64,000 nt of DNA from Avibacterium sp. 20-132 (GTDB lineage Bacteria; Pseudomonadota; Gammaproteobacteria; Enterobacterales; Pasteurellaceae), in contig NZ_CP091456.1 in the NCBI RefSeq assembly GCF_023611925.1, positions 1,461,001-1,525,000 of the forward strand. The letters run 5' to 3'. The notes beneath the pieces were generated by a model that saw only the letters and a program-made list of their open reading frames with translations, searched no databases and was not told the origin of the DNA. A program made the translations under genes and the position numbers. Below, one piece after another: positions 10,291-20,232 of the stretch; positions within the stretch are counted from its first letter, which is position 1, and each line of letters opens with the position of its first letter.

Positions 10291-11366
10291 TTTGGCTCGC
10301 AGAATATCTGCAACAATACCAGAGTGGTTTTAATGTTATTTCTTATATTACCGTACGTGCGATCTTGGCATTATTAACGGCATTGTTAATTTCTTTATGG
10401 ATTGGACCAAAAGTGATCCGCCGCTTACAAATTCTAAAATTTGGGCAAGAAGTGCGTAATGACGGGCCAGAAAGCCATTTAAGCAAAAAAGGTACCCCAA
10501 CGATGGGGGGGATTATGATTTTATTCGCCATTACCGTCAGTACATTACTTTGGGCGAATTTAGCCAATCCTTATATCTGGTTTAGCTTACTTGTTTTGCT
10601 CGGCTATGGTGTGGTGGGGTTTGTGGATGATTACCGTAAGATCACCCGCAAAAATACAGACGGCTTAATTGCACGCTGGAAATATTTTTGGCTTTCTGCG
10701 ATTGCCTTAGTGGCAGTGTTTGGTATGTATGCAGTCGGCAAAGATACTGATGCAACACGCCTTGTTGTGCCATTTTTTAAAGAAGTGATGCCACAGCTTG
10801 GCTTATTCTATGTTGTGTTAGCCTATTTTGTTATTGTTGGTACAAGTAATGCGGTAAATTTAACCGATGGCTTAGATGGGCTTGCCATTATGCCAACGGT
10901 ATTTGTTGCTGGGGCATTTGCCTTGATTGCGTGGGCAACGGGTAACATAGAATGGGCGAATTATTTGTATATTCCGCACATAAAATATACTTCTGAATTG
11001 GTTGTGTTTTGTACTGCGATTGTTGGGGCGGGATTAGGTTTCCTTTGGTTTAATACTTACCCAGCACAAGTTTTTATGGGCGATGTGGGATCACTTGCGC
11101 TAGGTGGCGCATTAGGCGTGGTTGCAGTGCTTGTGCGACAAGAATTTCTATTAGTGATTATGGGCGGGGTTTTTGTGATGGAAACGCTGTCAGTGATTTT
11201 GCAAGTGGGTTCTTACAAACTGCGTAAACAACGTATTTTTCGTATGGCACCCATTCATCACCATTTTGAATTAAAAGGCTGGCCTGAGCCGCGTGTGATT
11301 ATCCGCTTTTGGATTATTTCCTTAATGCTTGTATTACTTGGCTTGGTTACGTTGAAATTACGTTAG
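10284..11366 (+). CDS. mraY: Phospho-MurNAc-pentapeptide transferase MraY
   Basis: Integral inner-membrane enzyme that transfers phospho-MurNAc-pentapeptide to undecaprenyl phosphate, making lipid I. It is 360 aa, identical in length to E. coli MraY, with about ten membrane spans. Catalytic and magnesium motifs visible are [34 protein letters not shown] and APIHHHFE. It overlaps the end of murF and is followed 19 bases later by murD. Confidence 0.97.
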   Translation: MLVWLAEYLQQYQSGFNVISYITVRAILALLTALLISLWIGPKVIRRLQILKFGQEVRNDGPESHLSKKGTPTMGGIMILFAITVSTLLWANLANPYIWFSLLVLLGYGVVGFVDDYRKITRKNTDGLIARWKYFWLSAIALVAVFGMYAVGKDTDATRLVVPFFKEVMPQLGLFYVVLAYFVIVGTSNAVNLTDGLDGLAIMPTVFVAGAFALIAWATGNIEWANYLYIPHIKYTSELVVFCTAIVGAGLGFLWFNTYPAQVFMGDVGSLALGGALGVVAVLVRQEFLLVIMGGVFVMETLSVILQVGSYKLRKQRIFRMAPIHHHFELKGWPEPRVIIRFWIISLMLVLLGLVTLKLR

Positions 11367-11385
11367 AAAAGGGTGAAAGCAAACA

Positions 11386-12696
11386 ATGAATCAATATCAA
11401 GATAAAAATATCTGTGTGGTTGGCTTGGGGAAAACCGGTCTATCTTGTGTGGAATATTTACTTGCTCAAGGAGCAAAGGTTCGAGTGATGGATACCCGCC
11501 AATCACCTGCTGGTGTAGAGCAGTTGGGGAAAAATGTCCTCGTGCATACAGGGAGCCTGAACTCACAATGGTTGCTGGAAAGCGATATGATTGTGATAAG
11601 CCCCGGGCTTGCAGTAAAAACACCAGAAATTTACACCGCACTTCAAGCTGGCGTTGAAGTGGTGGGCGATATTGAATTGTTCTGCCGTGCCGCAGATAAA
11701 CCGATTATTGCGATTACCGGTTCAAATGGAAAAAGTACCGTTACCACACTGGTAGCTGAAATGGCGAAAGCAGCGGGCTTGAAAGTGGGAATGGGCGGTA
11801 ATATTGGTATCCCAGCCCTTTCTTTACTTGAACAACATCACGATATTTATGTGTTGGAGCTATCAAGCTTTCAACTAGAAACCACTTATAGCTTAAAAGC
11901 CGTTGCTGCCACAGTGCTGAATGTGAGTGAAGATCATATGAATCGCTATGTGGATTTAGAAGATTATCGCCAAGCAAAGTTAAAAATTTATCATCATTGC
12001 CAAACTGCAGTAATTAACGCCGAAGATCCACTCACTCAACAAGAAGGGAGCTTGCGAGCGAGAAAACAAGTCAGTTTCGCCGAACATAATGCGGATTATT
12101 GGTTAAAAACAGAAAACGGTAAACAATATTTAATGGCATATGATGAGGTGATATTACCTTGCGATGAAATCAGATTGACAGGTCGCCATAATTATATGAA
12201 TGCGCTTGCTGCCATTGCCCTTGCACAAAGTGCGGGGATAAATTTGCAAGGAATTTGCACCGCACTGCGTGAGTTTACCGGTTTAGATCACCGCTTTCAA
12301 TTAGCTCATTTGGCACAGGGGGTACGTTGGATTAACGATTCCAAAGCCACTAATGTCGGTAGCACCGTTGCCGCACTCACTGGCTTGCAAGTGGCGGGCA
12401 AACTTTATTTATTGCTCGGTGGAGACGGCAAAGGGGCTGATTTTTCTGAACTCGCTGCGCTTATTAATCAACCGCATATTGAATGTTATTGCTTTGGGCA
12501 AGATGGTGTAAAACTGGCACAACTTTCTACGCAAAGTCATTTATTTGACACAATGGAACAGGCGATAGAGGATTTTCGTGCAAAACTAAAAGAGGGCGAT
12601 ATGGTGTTACTTTCCCCTGCTTGCGCGAGTCTTGATCAATTTGCCTCGTTTGAAAAACGCGGTGAGGAATTTACTCGTTTAGCGAAACTAAGTTAG
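11386..12696 (+). CDS. murD: UDP-MurNAc-L-Ala:D-Glu ligase MurD
   Basis: Cytoplasmic ligase adding D-glutamate to UDP-MurNAc-L-alanine. It is 436 aa (E. coli 438). The N-terminal Rossmann-like VVGLGKTGLS binds the uridine nucleotide. The ATP loop TGSNGKST is at 111-118, and the late motifs LLLGGDGKGADF and LLSPACASLDQF are typical of MurD. It lies 19 bases after mraY and ends 10 bases before ftsW. Confidence 0.97.
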   Translation: MNQYQDKNICVVGLGKTGLSCVEYLLAQGAKVRVMDTRQSPAGVEQLGKNVLVHTGSLNSQWLLESDMIVISPGLAVKTPEIYTALQAGVEVVGDIELFCRAADKPIIAITGSNGKSTVTTLVAEMAKAAGLKVGMGGNIGIPALSLLEQHHDIYVLELSSFQLETTYSLKAVAATVLNVSEDHMNRYVDLEDYRQAKLKIYHHCQTAVINAEDPLTQQEGSLRARKQVSFAEHNADYWLKTENGKQYLMAYDEVILPCDEIRLTGRHNYMNALAAIALAQSAGINLQGICTALREFTGLDHRFQLAHLAQGVRWINDSKATNVGSTVAALTGLQVAGKLYLLLGGDGKGADFSELAALINQPHIECYCFGQDGVKLAQLSTQSHLFDTMEQAIEDFRAKLKEGDMVLLSPACASLDQFASFEKRGEEFTRLAKLS

Positions 12697-12706
12697 AGAA
12701 TCATCA

Positions 12707-13885
12707 ATGCAGTTTATTGAAAAGTTAAAAGCCCAGTTAAGAATCACACCAAATAATTTGCTCTACGATAGAGCATTATTATGGTTGTTTGTGAGTTTGC
12801 TCGTGATTGGATTGATCGCCGTATCCTCAGCATCTATTCCTGTGGGGGCGAGATTATTCAATGATTCTTTTTATTTTGCAAAACGTGATGCCATTTATGT
12901 GGTGTTGTCTATTTTTGCTTGCTACACCGTCTTAAATATTCCAATGACATTTTGGGAAAAATATTATGGCTATATTTTTTGGATCGCAATCATTTTGCTC
13001 GTAATGGTGCTTATTCCGGGGATTGGGTCAAGAATTAACGGTGCGAGACGCTGGATTCCAATGATTTTCTTTAATTTCCAACCCGCTGAATTTGCGAAGT
13101 TGGCGCTCACTTGTTTTTTGGCGAGCTATTTTACCCGTCGTTACGATGAAGTGCGCAGCCGCAAACTCAGTGCTTTCAAGCCATTCATTGTAATGGGAGT
13201 ATTGGGCGCTTTATTATTGTTGCAACCCGATTTAGGAAGTACCGTTGTATTATTTGTGATTACTTTTGGCTTGCTTTGGATTGTCGGAGCAAATCTCTGG
13301 CAATTCTTAGCGTTGGGTTGTTCTGGCGTATTGCTTGTATTATGGCTAGCGATTTCATCAGCTTACCGCTTTAAACGTTTAACGGGGTTTTCCGATCCCT
13401 TCAAAGACCCTTATGGTACGGGATTTCAGCTTTCAAACTCATTAATGGCATTTGGTCGAGGCGAAATTACAGGTGAAGGATTAGGAAACTCCATTCAGAA
13501 ATTAGAATATTTACCCGAAGCCCATACTGACTTTGTGATGGCGGTAGTCGGAGAAGAATTTGGTTTAATCGGCATTTTATTTGTCATTGCATTGTTAGCA
13601 TTATTGGTGTTTAGGGCAATGAAAATTGGGCGAGAATCATTACAACTAGAGCAACGTTTCAAAGGGTTTTTCGCCTTCGGTATCAGTTTTTGGATTTTCT
13701 TCCAAGGCTTTGTGAATTTAGGAATGGCATTAGGTTTATTACCGACCAAAGGATTAACCTTCCCCTTGGTAAGTTATGGGGGATCAAGTTTGATTATTAT
13801 GTCGGTGTGTATCGGCATTTTATTGCGCATTGATCACGAAAATCGACTGATGCGAAGTGGACACGCACGCTTGCGTGATGATTAA
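12707..13885 (+). CDS. ftsW: Septal peptidoglycan glycosyltransferase FtsW
   Basis: SEDS-family polytopic membrane enzyme that polymerises lipid II at the septum in partnership with FtsI. It is 392 aa with about ten membrane spans. Family motifs include GARRWIP, FQPAEFAKLAL, LLQPDLGSTVVL and, in the large periplasmic loop, YLPEAHTDFVMAVVGEEFG. The C-terminal SYGGSSLI is also characteristic. Position between murD and murG is the conserved dcw order, which separates it from the elongation paralogue RodA. Confidence 0.97.
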   Translation: MQFIEKLKAQLRITPNNLLYDRALLWLFVSLLVIGLIAVSSASIPVGARLFNDSFYFAKRDAIYVVLSIFACYTVLNIPMTFWEKYYGYIFWIAIILLVMVLIPGIGSRINGARRWIPMIFFNFQPAEFAKLALTCFLASYFTRRYDEVRSRKLSAFKPFIVMGVLGALLLLQPDLGSTVVLFVITFGLLWIVGANLWQFLALGCSGVLLVLWLAISSAYRFKRLTGFSDPFKDPYGTGFQLSNSLMAFGRGEITGEGLGNSIQKLEYLPEAHTDFVMAVVGEEFGLIGILFVIALLALLVFRAMKIGRESLQLEQRFKGFFAFGISFWIFFQGFVNLGMALGLLPTKGLTFPLVSYGGSSLIIMSVCIGILLRIDHENRLMRSGHARLRDD

Positions 13886-13901
13886 GACAAAAGGATAAAT
13901 T

Positions 13902-14960
13902 GTGGCACAACAAAAAAAACGTTTATTGGTGATGGCGGGGGGGACTGGCGGACACGTTTTCCCAGCTATTGCGGTTGCACAATATTTACAGCAACAAGGT
14001 TGGCAGATCTGTTGGCTTGGTACGCAAGATCGTATGGAAGCCCAATTATTGCCGAAGCACGGTATCCCGATTAAATTTATTCAAATTTCTGGTTTGCGAG
14101 GTAAAGGAATAAAAGCCTTACTTGCCGCGCCATTTAAAATTGTGCGGGCAATTTTCCAAGCGAAAAAAATTATTCAAGATTATCAGCCTAGTGCCGTGCT
14201 TGGTATGGGAGGGTATGTTTCTGGCCCGGGTGGGGTGGCAGCAAAATTGTGTGCGGTTCCCATTGTGTTACACGAACAAAATGCGGTGGCGGGATTGACC
14301 AATTCTTGGCTGGCTAAAATTGCAACGCGCGTATTGCAAGCCTTTCCTAACACTTTCCCGAATACTGAAGTCGTGGGCAACCCTGTTCGCCAATCTTTAT
14401 TTGCAATGCCAAGCCCCGCCGAGCGTTTTGCCGCGCGTTCAGGAAAATTAAATGTGCTTGTGGTGGGGGGAAGTCAAGGCGCACGCGTATTAAATCTCAC
14501 TTTACCAAAAGTGGTGGAGGCATTAGGGGATAAATTGACCGTTCGTCACCAAGTTGGGGCAAATATGTCAGAAAAAATCACCGCACTTTATCCGCCAGGG
14601 GCTGATGTACAAGTAACTGATTTTATTGATGATATGGCGGAGGCCTATGGCTGGGCAGATATTGTTATTTGCCGTTCCGGTGCTTTAACCGTGTGTGAAC
14701 TTGCGGCTGTCGGGACACCTGCGATTTTTGTGCCATTCCAACATAAAGATAGACAGCAATATTTGAATGCAAAATATTTAGCTGATGTGGGCGCAGCCAA
14801 AATTATTGAACAAAAAGATCTCAGCGCAGAAGCACTTATTGAGATGTTGAACCAATTTGATCGTAGCCAATTATTAACAATGGCAGAAAAAGCCAAAGCA
14901 ATGGCCACACCTCAATCTGCTCAGCAGGTGGCCGAGGTGATTATGGCGGTGGCAAAATAA
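13902..14960 (+). CDS. murG: Lipid II synthase MurG
   Basis: Membrane-associated GT-B glycosyltransferase that adds GlcNAc from UDP-GlcNAc to lipid I. It is 352 aa (E. coli 355). The N-terminal glycine loop [12 protein letters not shown] is at residues 11-22, the second loop [12 protein letters not shown] follows near 105, and the UDP-binding [12 protein letters not shown] lies in the C-terminal domain. The start is GTG after AAAGGATAAAT; no in-frame ATG fits better. Confidence 0.96.
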   Translation: MAQQKKRLLVMAGGTGGHVFPAIAVAQYLQQQGWQICWLGTQDRMEAQLLPKHGIPIKFIQISGLRGKGIKALLAAPFKIVRAIFQAKKIIQDYQPSAVLGMGGYVSGPGGVAAKLCAVPIVLHEQNAVAGLTNSWLAKIATRVLQAFPNTFPNTEVVGNPVRQSLFAMPSPAERFAARSGKLNVLVVGGSQGARVLNLTLPKVVEALGDKLTVRHQVGANMSEKITALYPPGADVQVTDFIDDMAEAYGWADIVICRSGALTVCELAAVGTPAIFVPFQHKDRQQYLNAKYLADVGAAKIIEQKDLSAEALIEMLNQFDRSQLLTMAEKAKAMATPQSAQQVAEVIMAVAK

Positions 14961-14983
14961 GAATAAAAGCAAGAGGCAGAGCA

Positions 14984-16414
14984 ATGAAAGAATTTCAAAA
15001 ACGAGTAAGACAAACCGTGCCAGAAATGCGTCGCGTGAAACAAATTCATTTTGTCGGTATTGGTGGTGCGGGAATGGGCGGTATCGCGGAAGTATTATTA
15101 AATGAAGGCTATCAAGTAACAGGATCTGATATTGCGGAAAATGCGGTAACTCAACGCCTAAGTGCATTGGGGGCAAAAATTTATTTTTCTCACCAACCCG
15201 CTAATGTAGATGGCGCCAGCGTGGTGGTGGTATCCAGTGCGATTAAAGAAGATAATGTTGAGGTTGTGGAAGCGCATAATAACCGCATTCCCGTTATTCA
15301 ACGTGCGCAAATGTTAGCGGAGATTATGCGATTCCGTCACGGCATTGCTATTGCAGGAACACACGGAAAAACCACAACAACAGCAATGATTTCAATGATT
15401 TATGCACAAGCAGGGCTTGATCCTACCTTTGTAAATGGCGGATTAGTGAAATCAGCAGGGACAAATGCACATTTAGGGGCAAGCCGTTATTTAATCGCTG
15501 AAGCAGATGAAAGTGATGCCTCTTTTTTACACTTACAGCCAATGGTTTCTGTGGTAACAAATATTGAACCCGACCATATGGAAACCTATCACGGTGATTT
15601 TGAAGAAATGAAACAAACCTATGTCAATTTCTTACATAATTTACCGTTTTATGGCTTAGCGGTAATGTGTGCAGATGATCCTGTGTTACTTGAACTTATT
15701 CCAAAAGTGGGGCGTCAGGTGATCACTTATGGCTTTAATGAAAATGCCGATTATCGCATTGAAGATTATCAGCAAACAGGTTTTCAAGGCCATTACACGG
15801 TTGTTACACCGCAAGGTGAACGGGTGAATGTATTGCTTAACGTCCCGGGTAAACATAATGCGTTAAATGCAACGGCAGCCTTTGCCGTGGCAAAAGAAGA
15901 AGGGATTAGCAATGAGGCTATTTTAGCCGCCTTAGCCGATTTCCAAGGGGCAGGACGTCGTTTTGATCAGCTTGGTCAATTTATTCGTCCAAATGGAAAA
16001 GTAATGTTAGTGGACGATTATGGACATCATCCGACTGAAGTGGGCGTAACCATTGAAGCAGCGAAAAAAGGTTGGGAAAATAAGCGAATTGTGATGATTT
16101 TCCAACCTCATCGTTATTCGCGTACTCGAGATCTGTTTGATGATTTCGTACAAGTATTATCGCAAGTGGATGTGCTATTAATGCTTGATGTGTATGCTGC
16201 AGGTGAAGCCCCTATTGCAGGAGCTGATAGTCGTTCATTATGTCGTTCGATTCGTAATTTAGGTAAAGTCGATCCGATTTTTGTCGCTGAACAGGAAAGT
16301 CTTGCGGAAATCTTAGATCAGGTGATTCAAGATGGAGATCTGATTTTGGCGCAAGGGGCGGGTAATGTGAGTAAGTTATCCCGTCAATTAGCAACAAATT
16401 GGGCAGAAAATTAA
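14984..16414 (+). CDS. murC: UDP-MurNAc:L-alanine ligase MurC
   Basis: Cytoplasmic ligase adding the first amino acid (L-Ala) of the stem peptide. It is 476 aa. The N-terminal dinucleotide-fold motif [17 protein letters not shown] spans residues 22-38, the ATP loop GTHGKTTT is at 125-132, and [10 protein letters not shown] and the C-terminal [10 protein letters not shown] are typical. It precedes ddlB by 11 bases. Confidence 0.97.
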   Translation: MKEFQKRVRQTVPEMRRVKQIHFVGIGGAGMGGIAEVLLNEGYQVTGSDIAENAVTQRLSALGAKIYFSHQPANVDGASVVVVSSAIKEDNVEVVEAHNNRIPVIQRAQMLAEIMRFRHGIAIAGTHGKTTTTAMISMIYAQAGLDPTFVNGGLVKSAGTNAHLGASRYLIAEADESDASFLHLQPMVSVVTNIEPDHMETYHGDFEEMKQTYVNFLHNLPFYGLAVMCADDPVLLELIPKVGRQVITYGFNENADYRIEDYQQTGFQGHYTVVTPQGERVNVLLNVPGKHNALNATAAFAVAKEEGISNEAILAALADFQGAGRRFDQLGQFIRPNGKVMLVDDYGHHPTEVGVTIEAAKKGWENKRIVMIFQPHRYSRTRDLFDDFVQVLSQVDVLLMLDVYAAGEAPIAGADSRSLCRSIRNLGKVDPIFVAEQESLAEILDQVIQDGDLILAQGAGNVSKLSRQLATNWAEN

Positions 16415-16425
16415 TTGGAAGCAGT

Positions 16426-17352
16426 ATGAAGAAAACATTAAAACAAGAAAAAATTGCCGTATTACTTGGGGGAACTTCTGCAGAGCGTGAAGTATCGCTT
16501 AATTCCGGTGAAGCGGTGCTTAATGCCTTAAAAAGTCTAGGTTATGATGCTCACCCAATTGATCCTAAAACGTTTCCCGTGGCGGAATTAAAACAACAAG
16601 GATTTGATCGCGTATTTAATATTTTACACGGACGTGGTGGCGAAGATGGCACAATGCAAGGATTGCTTGAGCAAATAGGTCTTCCTTACACTGGCTGTGG
16701 GGTAATGGCATCCGCTTTAACAATGGATAAAATGCGTACTAAGATGCTGTGGAAAGCCTTTGGTTTACCTGTGGCGAATATGGAAATCGTAACGAAATCA
16801 ACAGTCTCTGAACTAAATCCTGCCGCTGTTGTCGAAAAATTAGGTCTGCCATTAATGGTGAAACCTTCGTTGGAGGGGTCAAGTGTAGGTTTAAAGAAAG
16901 TCAATCATCTTGATGAATTACAAAGTGCGGTGGAATTTGCGTTAGGTTTTGATGAGACGATTTTGATTGAAGAATGGCTTGCTGGCGATGAATTTACTGT
17001 GCCTGTTTTAGACAATGAAGTGCTACCTGCCATTAAAATTGTTCCTGAAGGCGAATTTTATGATTATGAAGCAAAATATGTTTCTGATAATACGCAATAT
17101 TTTTGTCCAGCCGGTTTAACTGATGAGCGTGAACAGGAATTACGTCAATTAGTCAAGCGTGCTTATGATGCAGTAGGTTGCCGTGGGTGGAGCCGTATTG
17201 ATGTAATGATGGACGGTGAAGGGCAATTCCGCTTAGTGGAAGTCAACACTAACCCGGGAATGACGAGCCATAGTTTATTCCCGAAATCAGCGGCGAGCGT
17301 TGGTTATTCTTTTGAACAGTTAGTAGAGAAAATTTTGGAGCTGAGTGTTTAA
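16426..17352 (+). CDS. ddlB: D-alanine:D-alanine ligase DdlB
   Basis: ATP-grasp ligase that makes the D-Ala-D-Ala dipeptide used by MurF. The start chosen is ATG 16426, with GGAAG seven bases upstream, giving 308 aa against 306 in E. coli. The frame is open to 16399, but that would need a TTG inside murC. Motifs: [17 protein letters not shown] at the N-terminus, [11 protein letters not shown] and [14 protein letters not shown] in the ATP-grasp core, and the metal-binding [12 protein letters not shown]. The stop overlaps the ftsQ start by one base (TAATG). Confidence 0.96.
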   Translation: MKKTLKQEKIAVLLGGTSAEREVSLNSGEAVLNALKSLGYDAHPIDPKTFPVAELKQQGFDRVFNILHGRGGEDGTMQGLLEQIGLPYTGCGVMASALTMDKMRTKMLWKAFGLPVANMEIVTKSTVSELNPAAVVEKLGLPLMVKPSLEGSSVGLKKVNHLDELQSAVEFALGFDETILIEEWLAGDEFTVPVLDNEVLPAIKIVPEGEFYDYEAKYVSDNTQYFCPAGLTDEREQELRQLVKRAYDAVGCRGWSRIDVMMDGEGQFRLVEVNTNPGMTSHSLFPKSAASVGYSFEQLVEKILELSV

Positions 17353-18122
17353 TGAAGTTATGGCGGCATAAAGCGATACAAAGCATACGCACGGGGGAGC
17401 CAAGATCTCGCTTTTTTATGCAGGTCAAGCCATTAATTGTGCTATTATGTCTAGGGTTACTGTTTTATGTTTACTCAAATTGGCAAAACTGGCTGGAAAA
17501 ATTAGATGATCGTCCAATTAGTGCTTTTAATCTGGTAGGAACGCCAGCATTCACCACCGATGAAGATGTGCGTGATATGCTGATAAAAATGGGCGATCTT
17601 AAAGGTTTTTTTGGACAAGATGTAAGTTTAGTTCGTGAGCAAATTCAAAAAATGCCTTGGGTCAAACAAGCCGTAGTGAGAAAAATTTGGCCTGATCGCC
17701 TTAATATTTTAGTGAGTGAGTATACACCTGTCGCAGTTTGGAACGATAATGAATTTTTATCTAGTGATGGCGTGGTGTTTAAATTGCCAATGGATAAGTT
17801 GCAAGATAAAAACTTACCGCATTTAGCAGGGCCTGATTATCAAAGTCTAGTCGTACTGGATGCGTGGAAAAAGATTTATCAAGATCTTAAAACAAAAGGC
17901 TTAACGTTAAAATCTGTTGCAATTGATGATCGCGAAGCTTGGCAATTAGAACTTGATAATGGCGTATTATTAAAATTAGGACGCGGAGAATGGAAAAGCA
18001 AACTTGATCGTTTTGCTACTATTTATCCGCAAATTGAAGTTCCTGAAAATAAAAAGTTATCCTATGTTGATCTACGCTATAAAGTAGGGGCAGCAATAGG
18101 AATGATTGATATAAATGAATAA
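17352..18122 (+). CDS. ftsQ: Cell division protein FtsQ
   Basis: Bitopic inner-membrane protein of the FtsQLB complex. It is 256 aa: a basic cytoplasmic segment, one membrane span (about residues 26-43, PLIVLLCLGLLFYVYSNW), a periplasmic POTRA domain (about 55-125, containing MPWVKQAVVRKIWPDRL) and the beta domain. It starts on the last base of ddlB and precedes ftsA by 24 bases, the standard ddlB-ftsQ-ftsA arrangement. Confidence 0.96.
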   Translation: MKLWRHKAIQSIRTGEPRSRFFMQVKPLIVLLCLGLLFYVYSNWQNWLEKLDDRPISAFNLVGTPAFTTDEDVRDMLIKMGDLKGFFGQDVSLVREQIQKMPWVKQAVVRKIWPDRLNILVSEYTPVAVWNDNEFLSSDGVVFKLPMDKLQDKNLPHLAGPDYQSLVVLDAWKKIYQDLKTKGLTLKSVAIDDREAWQLELDNGVLLKLGRGEWKSKLDRFATIYPQIEVPENKKLSYVDLRYKVGAAIGMIDINE

Positions 18123-18146
18123 TTTTACCTGATAAGAAGTTAGAAA

Positions 18147-19424
18147 ATGGCAAAGATTGTGGAATCAAAAACGATTGTCGGATTGGAAGTCGGTACTTCT
18201 AAAGTTGTCGCTGTTGTGGGTGAAGTGTTGCCAGACGGCGTAGTAAATATCTTAGGTGTAGGAAGTTGCCCTTCTAAAGGGATTGATAAAGGCAGCATTA
18301 CTGATCTCAATGCAGTGGTGACCTCTATTCAACGTGCGATTGAGGCAGCCGAATCAGTGGCAGATTGCCAGATTATGAGCGTTACTTTAGCAATTACGGG
18401 CGATCACATCCAAAGTCTGAATGAAAGTGGCTTTGTTCCTATTGCCGAAGGAGAAGTTACGCAAGATGAAATTGATTCCGCAATGCACACTGCTAGCTCA
18501 GTGAGAATGGGCGAAGGGCTTTCCTTATTGCACATTATTCCACAAGAATATGCGGTAGATAAGCAGGTAAATATTAAAGATCCCCTTGGTTTACAAGGTG
18601 TACGTTTAAAAGCGCAAGCGCATTTGATTGCTTGTCACCAAGATTGGCAAAACAACCTTAAAAAAGCCGTAGAGCGTTGTAAATTAAAAGTGGATAAAAT
18701 CGTTTATTCAGGCGTTGCATCAGGTTGCTCTGTGTTAACCGAAGATGAGAAAGATCTTGGTGTTTGCTTAATTGATTTTGGTGCAGGCACAATGGATATT
18801 GTCGTTTACACTAATGGGGCATTACGTTTTAGTAAAGTCATTCCTTATGCAGGAAATCGTGTTACCGATGATATTGCTTATGCTTGTGAAACATCAAGAA
18901 CAGAAGCTGAACGGATCAAAGTGAATTATAGCAGTGCGTGGAATCCCCCTTCTTCACACCCAGAAAAACGGATTGAAGTAGCGGGAATTGGCGGACGAGC
19001 GCCACGCGTGCTAACCAAAGAACAATTATCTGTTGCCACCTCAGCGCGTTATGAAGAATTACTCGGCTTAGTTCGCCAAGAATTAAACCAATTGCAGTAT
19101 GAACTTGAAAGCAAACAAATGAAGTTTGAATTAATTGCTGGTGTTGTGATTACCGGTGGGGGCGCACAAATTGAAGATTTAAAACAATGTGCCACTAAAG
19201 TATTTGGAATGCAAGTACGTGTCGGTAGCCCATTAAATATAACTGGGCTAACGGATTATGTAAATAAACCCCAATATTCTACCGTTGTTGGTTTGTTACA
19301 GTATAATCATAATGATGAAGATGAAAGCCCTATTAATGATCAATATGGCTCAGGAGAAAGCTTTTTAGGCGCTGCTTGGGCTGGGGTGAAAAAAATTATG
19401 AATAAAGTGCGGTCTGAATTTTAA
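18147..19424 (+). CDS. ftsA: Cell division protein FtsA
   Basis: Actin-like ATPase that anchors FtsZ filaments to the inner membrane. It is 425 aa (E. coli 420). The N-terminal phosphate-1 motif [17 protein letters not shown], the SHS2/1C region with GDHIQSLN, the phosphate-2 motif [15 protein letters not shown] and the adenosine motif [14 protein letters not shown] are all present. It ends in an amphipathic membrane-targeting helix, [15 protein letters not shown]. The final 22 bases of this gene, up to the first base of the stop, are duplicated at 20125-20146. The next gene is not ftsZ but an ftsZ-like paralogue. Confidence 0.97.
   Translation: MAKIVESKTIVGLEVGTSKVVAVVGEVLPDGVVNILGVGSCPSKGIDKGSITDLNAVVTSIQRAIEAAESVADCQIMSVTLAITGDHIQSLNESGFVPIAEGEVTQDEIDSAMHTASSVRMGEGLSLLHIIPQEYAVDKQVNIKDPLGLQGVRLKAQAHLIACHQDWQNNLKKAVERCKLKVDKIVYSGVASGCSVLTEDEKDLGVCLIDFGAGTMDIVVYTNGALRFSKVIPYAGNRVTDDIAYACETSRTEAERIKVNYSSAWNPPSSHPEKRIEVAGIGGRAPRVLTKEQLSVATSARYEELLGLVRQELNQLQYELESKQMKFELIAGVVITGGGAQIEDLKQCATKVFGMQVRVGSPLNITGLTDYVNKPQYSTVVGLLQYNHNDEDESPINDQYGSGESFLGAAWAGVKKIMNKVRSEF
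19401..19422 (+). repeat. 22-bp direct repeat, copy 1 (3' end of ftsA)
   Basis: Encodes the last seven FtsA residues (NKVRSEF) plus the first base of the stop, with an uptake signal core at 19405-19413. An identical 22-base copy lies at 20125-20146, so the two bracket the ftsZ-like gene. Confidence 0.95.
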
Positions 19425-19456
19425 TCAATTTTTATTTAAGCTGAGAGGAAAGAAAA

Positions 19457-20059
19457 GTGGGTGATAAATTATTGATTAGTGTGCTGGGTGTTGGAAGTTA
19501 TGGTACAAAAAAACTCCAGATGATTATGGATAAAATGCAAAAAAATGCTCAAGACGATACGTTCATTAGTTCCCCCCATAGCAATGAGTTTGCTTTTTAT
19601 GCTATAGATAACGATAAAGATGTACTCAATACGAGCAAGGCACAAGATAGCTTGCTGCTAAGTGATGAGTTAAATCAAGAAACATTAGTTGCTCAACAAG
19701 TAGAAGAAAAATTACGCCAAATGGTTGGTAATAGTGATTTGGTTATCTTAGTTTCAGCTGCTGGTGGTAACACATCCTCAATGGTGATTCCTGCGATTGT
19801 AGAGAGTCTTAATGAGATTAAAATCCCATTGGCAGCAGTGGTAGTGAAGCCTTTTGATTTTGAAGGAAGCAAACGTAGTGTAAATGCAGAAATTGCGATC
19901 AGCAAAGTGGAAAAATTAGCTACAACGCTTAAGGTATTAGATAATAATAACTTGATCTCAGTACTAAATCATCAGCCTTTGAATGAGGCATTTGCACAAA
20001 TGGATCGTGAAGCGGTTGAGTTCGTATTGAGTTTTGCTGAAAAACATTTTGTTGCCTAA
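19457..20059 (+). CDS. Divergent truncated FtsZ paralogue between ftsA and ftsZ
   Basis: Intact 200-codon ORF with a GTG start, GAGAGGAAAG eight bases upstream, 32 bases after ftsA. It aligns with the N-terminal half of the FtsZ encoded at 20233. LLISVLGVG (residues 5-13) matches [16 protein letters not shown] (46-53) matches IFYAVNTD, and PLAAVVVKPFDFEG (124-137) matches [13 protein letters not shown]. Key GTPase parts are altered: the T1 GGGGG loop is GSYGT, the T3 GAGANP region is deleted, and T4 GGGTGTG is GGNTSSM (103-109). The protein ends near helix H7 and so lacks the T7 loop NVDFADV, the C-terminal domain and the conserved C-terminal tail. It probably cannot hydrolyse GTP. Lack of any internal stop suggests selection. 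A role capping or regulating FtsZ is inference only; a decaying duplicate is the alternative. Confidence 0.85.
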   Translation: MGDKLLISVLGVGSYGTKKLQMIMDKMQKNAQDDTFISSPHSNEFAFYAIDNDKDVLNTSKAQDSLLLSDELNQETLVAQQVEEKLRQMVGNSDLVILVSAAGGNTSSMVIPAIVESLNEIKIPLAAVVVKPFDFEGSKRSVNAEIAISKVEKLATTLKVLDNNNLISVLNHQPLNEAFAQMDREAVEFVLSFAEKHFVA

Positions 20060-20124
20060 AATAGAGTGCGGTGAAAAATTTACGATTTTTTGGTTTCTTT
20101 TATTATTTTTTTGGAATTTTTATT

Positions 20125-20146
20125 AATAAAGTGCGGTCTGAATTTT
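20125..20146 (+). repeat. 22-bp direct repeat, copy 2 (ftsA-tail remnant before ftsZ)
   Basis: Identical to 19401-19422. Read in frame it gives NKVRSEF followed by TGA (20146-20148), exactly the FtsA C-terminus, but with no ftsA upstream of it. It contains an uptake signal core at 20129-20137 and lies 86 bases before ftsZ. It is best explained as a scar of tandem duplication or ectopic recombination. Confidence 0.93.
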
Positions 20147-20166
20147 GAGAATTTGCATTTTTCATC

Positions 20167-20216
20167 TACAATAAGAGCAATTTAGGTTTTAATTTTGTGC
20201 CAGCAAAACCCTGGCA
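20167..20216 (+). promoter_or_regulatory. Possible ftsZ promoter -10 and leader hairpin
   Basis: TACAAT at 20167-20172 resembles a -10 element, though no good -35 is visible at the right distance. Downstream, TGCCAG (20198-20203) pairs with CTGGCA (20211-20216) to form a small hairpin ending just before the ftsZ RBS (CGGAG). This could tune ftsZ transcription or translation separately from upstream dcw genes. Confidence 0.35.
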
Positions 20217-20232
20217 TTAACGGAGAATAACT

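Noticed and set aside
19457..20059. Possibility that the ftsZ-like gene is a frameshifted pseudogene of a full ftsZ
   Set aside because: No FtsZ C-terminal sequence follows in any frame before the real ftsZ (only 173 bases of AT-rich DNA), and the 200 codons are uninterrupted with a good RBS. I keep it as a CDS, though recent decay cannot be fully excluded.
19401..20146. Direct repeat as a transposon target-site duplication
   Set aside because: The interval holds no transposase and no terminal inverted repeats, 22 bp is long for a target duplication, and the repeat is coding ftsA sequence.
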